A stretch of DNA of 11,546 bases from Schlegelella_A sp038234975 (GTDB lineage: Bacteria; Pseudomonadota; Gammaproteobacteria; Burkholderiales; Burkholderiaceae_C): assembly GCA_038234975.1 (NCBI GenBank), contig JBBSUK010000115.1, positions 1 to 11,546 of the forward strand. Direction: 5' to 3'. The position numbers and the translations under genes are program-made. The notes under the pieces are model-generated. The model had not been told where the DNA came from. It was given only the letters and a program-made list of their open reading frames with translations, and searched no databases. Below, piece by piece: positions 7,490-11,546 of this stretch; position 1 is the stretch's first letter; each line of letters starts with the position of its first letter.

Positions 7490-8431
7490 ATGAGCACACG
7501 CGTTTTCGTCGACGGCCAGGAGGGCACCACCGGCCTGCGCATCCACGAATACCTCGCCGCGCGCGACGACGTCGAGGTGTTGCGCGCCGAGCCCGAGCTG
7601 CGCAAGGATCCCGCCGAGCGCAAGCGCCTGCTCAACGCCGCCGACGTCGCCTTTCTCTGCCTTCCGGACGGCGCGGCGCGCGAGGCCGTGGCGATGGTCG
7701 ACAACCCGGATACCTGCGTGATCGATGCAAGCACCGCGCACCGGATCGACCCGGGTTGGACCTATGGCCTGCCCGAGCTCGCACCGGACCAGCGCGACCG
7801 CCTGCGCGCGGCCAGGCGGATCGCCAACCCCGGGTGCCACGCCACCGGTTTCATCCTGCTGGTGCGGCCGCTGGTCGACGCCGGCATCGTCGCGACCAGC
7901 GCGTTGCTGAGCGCGACCTCGATCACCGGTTACTCCGGCGGCGGCAAGAAGATGATCGAGCAGTACCAGTCGGGCAGCGACGCCCGGCTCGCGTCGCCGC
8001 GACCGTACGGGCTGGCGCTCGGCCACAAGCACCTGCCGGAGATGGCAGCGCACAGCCGCCTTGAAACGCGGCCGATCTTCGTTCCGGTGATCGCCGATTT
8101 CTACAAGGGGCTCGCTGTCACGATCCCGCTGCCGCTCGCGGAGACGCGCCGCGCGACGACCGCGGAGCACATCCACGCCGCGCTGAGCGCGCGCTATGCC
8201 GACGAGCGCTTCGTCGACGTGGCGCCGCTGCACGACCCTGCGACCATGGCCGAAGGCTTCTTCGACGTGCAGGCGTGCAACGACACGAACCGGGTCGAGC
8301 TCTTCGTGCTCGGCAACGACACGCAGGTCCTGCTGCTCGCGCGGCTCGACAACCTCGGCAAGGGTGCCAGCGGCGCGGCCGTGCAGTCGATGAACGTGCA
8401 CCTCGGGGTCGAAGAGGCCACAGGACTCTGA
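7490..8431 (+). CDS. argC: N-acetyl-gamma-glutamyl-phosphate reductase (short, type 2)
   Basis: A 313-residue NADP-dependent enzyme that reduces N-acetylglutamyl-5-phosphate to N-acetylglutamate semialdehyde, the third step of arginine synthesis. The N-terminal Rossmann fold has VDGQEGTTGLRI (7-18), and the AFLCLPDGAAREAV stretch lies near 54-67. The active-site cysteine is C116 in IANPGCHATGF. SITGYSGGGKKM (144-155) and LGHKHLPEM (177-185) are further conserved stretches, the latter with the expected catalytic histidine. The short length and GQEGTTGL opening mark the type-2 subfamily, common in alpha- and betaproteobacteria, rather than the longer E. coli form. No other arg genes are adjacent, so it looks monocistronic. 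It is divergent from parB and convergent with the GNAT gene, with only 11 bp between their stops. Confidence 0.95.
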   Translation: MSTRVFVDGQEGTTGLRIHEYLAARDDVEVLRAEPELRKDPAERKRLLNAADVAFLCLPDGAAREAVAMVDNPDTCVIDASTAHRIDPGWTYGLPELAPDQRDRLRAARRIANPGCHATGFILLVRPLVDAGIVATSALLSATSITGYSGGGKKMIEQYQSGSDARLASPRPYGLALGHKHLPEMAAHSRLETRPIFVPVIADFYKGLAVTIPLPLAETRRATTAEHIHAALSARYADERFVDVAPLHDPATMAEGFFDVQACNDTNRVELFVLGNDTQVLLLARLDNLGKGASGAAVQSMNVHLGVEEATGL

Positions 8432-8442
8432 CGCCGAGTTCG

Positions 8443-9219
8443 CTACGCCGGCGCTGCCGCGGCGGGCGTGCGGTAGTGGTAGCGATAGGCTTCGATGAAG
8501 CCCAGCCGCCGATAGAGGCGCAGCGCCGGCTCGTTCGCGGCGTCGACCTGCAGGTAGATGCAGTGAGCGCCGGACTTCCGCGCCTCGTCGGCGAGGCCGC
8601 GGCACAGGCGCTCGCCCAGTCCTAGGCCACGTCGCTCCGACAGGGTGAACACGTCGTACACGCCGGCGAGGTCACCTTCGATCGCGATCTGGCCGCCGGC
8701 CACGATCGTCCCTGCCGGGTCGTGGACGACGAAGGCGCGGTACTCGACCGGCGCGCCGACCGTCCGCTCGGCGTGCGCGGCGATCTCGCGAGGCGTCGAG
8801 TCGCGAGCCGAGCCGATCCACTGCGCATAGGCATCGAGCCCGATCGACGTCAGCGCCGTGGCGCACACGCCGTCGACACGGTCCGCGTCGACCACCATCA
8901 CCACCGTTTCGTCGACGCGGACCATGCCGATGGCGGCGAGATGCGCATCGAGCCCCGGCGGCTGGCTGTAGGGCGTGAGGCGCACGAACGGCGGCAACCC
9001 GGCTTCGTGGAACGCCGCGAGGCAGCGGGCGATGCGCGCGTCGAGCGGTCCGGTGCCGGGGGCCACGGCCTGCACGCAACGCGCGCGCTTCGCCTTGCCC
9101 GGTGCCGTTCGCAACAGCCAGCCGTCCACCCAGCGCTGCTCCCGTGGCGCGCTCGCGTTGATGCCGGCGTCCTCGATGCGCGACAGCAGCACGTCGTCGA
9201 ACGGCGACTCGACGCTCAC
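8443..9219 (-). CDS. GNAT family N-acetyltransferase
   Basis: A 258-residue protein. The start chosen is GTG 9219-9217, overlapping the parA stop as GTGA (9216-9219); a longer frame upstream to 9546 only repeats parA in another frame. The C-terminal GNAT domain (about 125-250) has the acetyl-CoA binding segment SERRGLGLGERLC (194-206) and the closing NEPALRLYRRLGF (229-241). The N-terminal half, with REQRWVDGWLLRTAPGKAKRA (26-46) and GLPPFVRLTP (74-83), resembles a GNAT subgroup with a degenerate N-terminal GNAT-like fold. The substrate cannot be read from sequence. It is translationally coupled to parA and is the last gene of the mnmG-rsmG-parA unit, in the slot where parB normally sits. The C-terminus ends in an Ala/Pro tail. 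A role in chromosome segregation should not be assumed from position alone. Confidence 0.88.
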   Translation of the reverse strand: MSVESPFDDVLLSRIEDAGINASAPREQRWVDGWLLRTAPGKAKRARCVQAVAPGTGPLDARIARCLAAFHEAGLPPFVRLTPYSQPPGLDAHLAAIGMVRVDETVVMVVDADRVDGVCATALTSIGLDAYAQWIGSARDSTPREIAAHAERTVGAPVEYRAFVVHDPAGTIVAGGQIAIEGDLAGVYDVFTLSERRGLGLGERLCRGLADEARKSGAHCIYLQVDAANEPALRLYRRLGFIEAYRYHYRTPAAAAPA

Positions 9220-9989
9220 ACCGTGCCCCGATCGATGCGGCCGGCGAGCTCCGCGGCGAACTCGGTGAATGCCTGTGCGCCCTTGGACGCCGGATCGAAG
9301 ATCACGCCGGGAACGCCGTAGCTGGGCGCCTCGGCGAGGCGGACGTTGCGCGGGATCACGGTGTCGAAGACCTTGTCGCCGAAATGCGACTTCAGCTGCT
9401 CGGCAACCTGCGCCTGCAGCGTGATGCGCGGGTCGAACATCACCCGCAGGATGCCGATCACCTCGAGCTGCGGATTGATGTTCGCGTGCACCTGTCGAAT
9501 CGTGTTGACGAGGTCCGACAGGCCCTCGAGCGCGAAGTATTCGCACTGCATCGGCACGATCACGCCGTGCGCCGCCGCGAGGCCGTTGAGCGTCAGCAGG
9601 CTCAGGCTCGGCGGGCAGTCGACGAGCACGACGTCGTAGTCGGACGCCACCGCGACGAGCGACTCGCGCAGCCTGCGGTCGCGCCGCGGCAGACCGACGA
9701 GCTCGACCTCCGCGCCCGCGAGCTCTCGGTTCGCGCCGACGACGTCGTAGTCGCCACGCGGGCTCGTCACCCGCGCATCGACGATTCCGGCGTTGTCCAG
9801 CAGCACGTCGTACACGCTCGCCGCGAGCTGCCGCTTGTCGATTCCCGAACCCATGGTGGCGTTGCCCTGCGGGTCGAGATCGACCAGCAGGGTGCGACGG
9901 CCCAGTTTCACGAGGCCGGCCGCGAGGTTGACGGTGGTGGTCGTCTTCCCCACGCCGCCCTTCTGGTTGGCGACGCAGTAGGTTCTCAT
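9216..9989 (-). CDS. parA: Chromosome partitioning ATPase ParA (Soj)
   Basis: A 257-residue ParA/MinD-family P-loop ATPase that binds DNA non-specifically as an ATP dimer and positions ParB-parS complexes. The deviant Walker A is KGGVGKTT (10-17) with the signature lysine at K10; Walker A' is DLDPQGN (37-43) and Walker B is VLVDCPPS (121-128). PMQCEYFALEGL and VIPRNVRLAEAPSYG are strongly conserved chromosomal-ParA stretches. There is no N-terminal DNA-binding extension, which marks the short chromosomal type rather than a plasmid type Ia ParA. The ATG at 9989 shares one base with the rsmG stop (TAATG) and has no good Shine-Dalgarno, so it is probably translated by coupling. The stop overlaps the GNAT start by 4 bp. 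The upstream AT-rich patch (9985-10025) might carry an additional promoter. Confidence 0.97.
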   Translation of the reverse strand: MRTYCVANQKGGVGKTTTTVNLAAGLVKLGRRTLLVDLDPQGNATMGSGIDKRQLAASVYDVLLDNAGIVDARVTSPRGDYDVVGANRELAGAEVELVGLPRRDRRLRESLVAVASDYDVVLVDCPPSLSLLTLNGLAAAHGVIVPMQCEYFALEGLSDLVNTIRQVHANINPQLEVIGILRVMFDPRITLQAQVAEQLKSHFGDKVFDTVIPRNVRLAEAPSYGVPGVIFDPASKGAQAFTEFAAELAGRIDRGTV

Positions 9990-10690
9990 TATCTTATACT
10001 TATTTGTGTGTGCTTACTTATCTGGTGACCCTGATTCCTCCGGATCCAGATCAAGCATCGCTCGGCTTCGAGGGATTGGACGTCGACCTGTTCCACGTGA
10101 AACGTCCATTTCGCCGGGTCGACATCCCGCAGTTCATCATCCGGTCGGCGGCCTTTCATCGCCATCCAGAATCCGCCCGAAGCCAGCACGTGCTCCGTCG
10201 CCGCGACGAGGTTGGAAACGCTGGAGAACGCCCTGGCCACGACGACGTCGTGGCGCTCCTGGATCGACTCGATCCTCGCATGCGCGACATCAACCTTGGC
10301 CAAGCCGAGATCGGCCACCACCTGCCGAACGAACGCCGCCTTCTTGCCGACTGAATCGACGCACGTCACTTTCCACTGCGGATTCATCAGGCCGAACACG
10401 ATGCCCGGCAAACCCGCGCCGCTGCCGACGTCGAGGACGGATGGGCTCTGCAGCGACCGCGCTTCGCGGCGAAGCGGCTCGACCGCGACGAAGCAGTCGG
10501 CCAGGTGGTGCGTCACGATCCGGCCGGGATCCCGAATCGACGTCAGGTTGTACGTCGCGCCCCATCGCTGGAGGAGGGAGACATAGTCGACCAGCTGATC
10601 CGCCTGTCGGTCGCTCAGTGGCAGCGATGCCTCGGCCGCCGCCCGGTGAATCGCGCCGCGCGTGTCCCCGATCGGGTCCGGGGACCTCAC
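9989..10690 (-). CDS. rsmG: 16S rRNA (guanine-527-N7)-methyltransferase RsmG (GidB)
   Basis: A 233-residue SAM-dependent methyltransferase that modifies G527 of 16S rRNA; loss in many bacteria gives low-level streptomycin resistance. Visible motifs are YNLTSIRDP (47-55), HHLADC (61-66), the SAM-binding DVGSGAGLPGIVF (87-99) and ARAFSS (152-157). E. coli RsmG is 207 residues; part of the excess is the C-terminal GHQISKHTQISIR, encoded in an AT-rich patch and not typical of the family. The start is GTG at 10690, overlapping the mnmG stop as GTGA; no ATG is better placed. The stop TAA (9991-9989) shares a base with the parA ATG. A parS-like palindrome lies inside the coding sequence (10089-10104), encoding T-F-H-V-E-Q (196-201). 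Confidence 0.95.
   Translation of the reverse strand: MRSPDPIGDTRGAIHRAAAEASLPLSDRQADQLVDYVSLLQRWGATYNLTSIRDPGRIVTHHLADCFVAVEPLRREARSLQSPSVLDVGSGAGLPGIVFGLMNPQWKVTCVDSVGKKAAFVRQVVADLGLAKVDVAHARIESIQERHDVVVARAFSSVSNLVAATEHVLASGGFWMAMKGRRPDDELRDVDPAKWTFHVEQVDVQSLEAERCLIWIRRNQGHQISKHTQISIR
9990..10025 (-). repeat. AT-rich patch with direct heptamer repeat at the rsmG/parA junction
   Basis: This stretch is far more AT-rich than the rest of the window. On the plus strand the heptamer TACTTAT occurs twice, at 9997-10003 and 10015-10021, 18 bp apart (ATAAGTA on the minus strand). It encodes the last residues of RsmG and ends at the parA start codon. TATAAG on the minus strand could be a -10 hexamer, but no matching -35 is visible and it would lie within 12 bp of the parA ATG. 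Promoter, operator and remnant of a former intergenic spacer are all possible. Confidence 0.4.
10089..10104. promoter_or_regulatory. parS: parS-like ParB-binding site inside rsmG
   Basis: Plus-strand TGTTCCACGTGAAACG. Against the consensus TGTTNCACGTGAAACA it matches all specified bases except the last. The central CACGTG is perfect, and the flanking arms pair apart from one base of the inner palindrome. It is embedded in the 3' part of rsmG, about 100 bp upstream of the parA start. Co-occurrence with parA/parB and a second site in mnmG makes chance unlikely. Other CACGTG hexamers in the window (within 360-375, 1165-1180, 5765-5780 and 10185-10200) lack the GTTTC/GAAAC arms. Confidence 0.82.
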
Positions 10691-11546
10691 GCCGCAGAGG
10701 CGAGAGGCGTCGCGATGTCCTGGCGCTGCCGCTTCTTCAAGTGCACCAGCAGCAGACTGACCGTAGCCGGCGTGACGCCGGGCAGCCGCGATGCCTCGCC
10801 GATCGTCGCAGGTCGGTACCGCGCAAGCACCTGCCGCGCCTCGTGGGACAGCGCCCGGATGGCGGCGTAGTCCAGGTCGTCGGGCAGCGGGCTCGCGGCC
10901 GAACGTTGCAAGCGAGCGATGGCATCGGCCTGACGCTCGATGTAGCCGGCATAGCGAACCGCTGTCTCGATCTGCGTGACGACCTGGCGCGCCTGTTCGC
11001 GACCGGCCTCGTCCTCGATCGCAGCCCGCGGTGTCGATGACCCGTGCCAGCGCCAGACCGAATCGAAAGCGGCGTCGGGGCGACGGAGGAGGTCGAGCAA
11101 CGAGTGGTCGCGGGCGGTCACCGGACGATCGTCGCCGCCGTCACGCGGCGAACCGGCCGGAAGCCGGGCCGACGCCAACCGCGATGTTTCACGTGAAACC
11201 AGTGCCTGCTTGCGCTCGAACGCGCTCCAGCGCCTCTCGCCGACCAAGCCGAGCGTTCGCCCGACCGGCGTCAGCCGGACATCCGCGTTGTCCTCGCGCA
11301 GCATCAGCCGATGCTCGGCCCGACTCGTGAACATCCGGTACGGCTCGGTGACTCCCTTGCCCACCAGGTCGTCGACAAGCACCCCGAGGTAGGCCTCGTG
11401 CCGTTGCAGCACCCACGGCGCTTCGTCGTTGGCCGACCGCGCCGCGTTGACGCCGGCGTGCAGGCCCTGCGCTGCGGCCTCCTCGTAGCCGGTCGTGCCG
11501 TTGATCTGCCCGGCGAAGAACAATCCAGCGATCGCCCGTGTCTCGA
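10687..11546 (-). CDS. mnmG: tRNA uridine-5-carboxymethylaminomethyl modification enzyme MnmG (GidA), 5' partial
   Basis: The gene runs off the right edge; about 285 C-terminal residues of a protein usually near 630 are visible. With MnmE it uses FAD, NADH and methylene-THF to build the cmnm5 group on wobble U34 of several tRNAs. The visible part starts within the FAD domain at ETRAIAGL and continues FFAGQINGTTGYEEAAAQG, a near-invariant MnmG signature, then SRAEHRLMLREDNADVRL. The TTG at 11523 is an internal leucine codon, not a start. The C-terminal helical domain that contacts MnmE and tRNA includes YAGYIERQ and the closing DLDYAAIRALSHEARQVLA followed by PGVTPATVSLLLVHLKKR. It is the first visible gene of the mnmG-rsmG-parA-GNAT unit. 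Its TGA overlaps the rsmG GTG. A parS site lies within it (11185-11200). Confidence 0.96.
   Translation of the reverse strand, partial: ETRAIAGLFFAGQINGTTGYEEAAAQGLHAGVNAARSANDEAPWVLQRHEAYLGVLVDDLVGKGVTEPYRMFTSRAEHRLMLREDNADVRLTPVGRTLGLVGERRWSAFERKQALVSRETSRLASARLPAGSPRDGGDDRPVTARDHSLLDLLRRPDAAFDSVWRWHGSSTPRAAIEDEAGREQARQVVTQIETAVRYAGYIERQADAIARLQRSAASPLPDDLDYAAIRALSHEARQVLARYRPATIGEASRLPGVTPATVSLLLVHLKKRQRQDIATPLASAA
11185..11200. promoter_or_regulatory. parS: parS ParB-binding site inside mnmG
   Basis: Plus-strand TGTTTCACGTGAAACC. The inner 14 bp GTTTCACGTGAAAC (11186-11199) is a perfect palindrome, and 15 of 16 bases match the canonical TGTTTCACGTGAAACA. In the mnmG frame it encodes V-S-R-E-T. 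It lies 1.1 kb from the second parS-like site in rsmG, and both are next to parA. This is the strongest nucleotide motif in the window. Confidence 0.92.

Noticed and set aside
6539..8605. A 688-codon minus-strand open frame spanning argC antisense and parB out of frame.
   Set aside because: Its composition is low-complexity Arg/Ala, and the real parB and argC frames explain the region.
9220..9546. N-terminal extension of the GNAT frame up to an ATG at 9546.
   Set aside because: The added residues are an out-of-frame copy of parA and lack GNAT features; the GTGA overlap start at 9219 is preferred.
10011..10025. TGTGTGCTTACTTAT considered as a DnaA box near a possible origin.
   Set aside because: It does not fit TTWTNCACA on either strand, and no cluster of boxes is present, so oriC itself is not claimed in this window.

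Overview
The window is 11.5 kb of dense, GC-rich chromosomal DNA with short or overlapping intergenic spaces and no mobile elements, tRNAs, rRNAs or CRISPR. Gene content (mnmG-rsmG-parA with parB nearby, a short type-2 argC, a PrkA/DUF444/SpoVR cluster) and protein sequence flavour suggest a high-GC Proteobacterium, most likely a Betaproteobacterium. This is inferred from sequence feel, not from a tree. The mnmG-rsmG-par block with parS sites usually lies close to the chromosomal replication origin, so the window is probably origin-proximal.

Layout, left to right. (1) Positions 2-1318 (+): the 3' part of a FAD-linked D-lactate/2-hydroxyacid dehydrogenase, convergent with the next block. (2) Positions 1342-6177 (-): a three-gene stress operon transcribed prkA, then a DUF444/YeaH-like von Willebrand gene, then spoVR. 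It has a 7-bp gap at the first junction and an ATGA overlap at the second. Upstream of prkA is a 288-bp leader with a strong sigma-54 type -24/-12 element at 6407-6422, several inverted repeats, and a good Shine-Dalgarno. (3) Positions 6466-7389 (-): parB, standing alone. (4) Positions 7490-8431 (+): argC, divergent from parB across 100 bp. (5) Positions 8443-11546 (-): mnmG (5' end cut by the window edge), rsmG, parA and a GNAT acetyltransferase, coupled by 1- to 4-bp start/stop overlaps.

How it works together. MnmG and RsmG modify tRNA and 16S rRNA. ParA and ParB, with two parS-like palindromes buried in the coding regions of mnmG and rsmG, form the chromosome partition system. The usual adjacent parA-parB pair is split here by the GNAT gene and an oppositely oriented argC, so parB must have its own promoter. 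The PrkA-DUF444-SpoVR set is a conserved nitrogen-starvation/stationary-phase module. The sigma-54 element found here fits the known sigma-54/NtrC control of E. coli yeaGH.

I found no wholly new system. The most interesting signals are the sigma-54 promoter with its structured leader, the two embedded parS sites, the split par operon, and an AT-rich patch that adds an odd tail to RsmG at the parA start.
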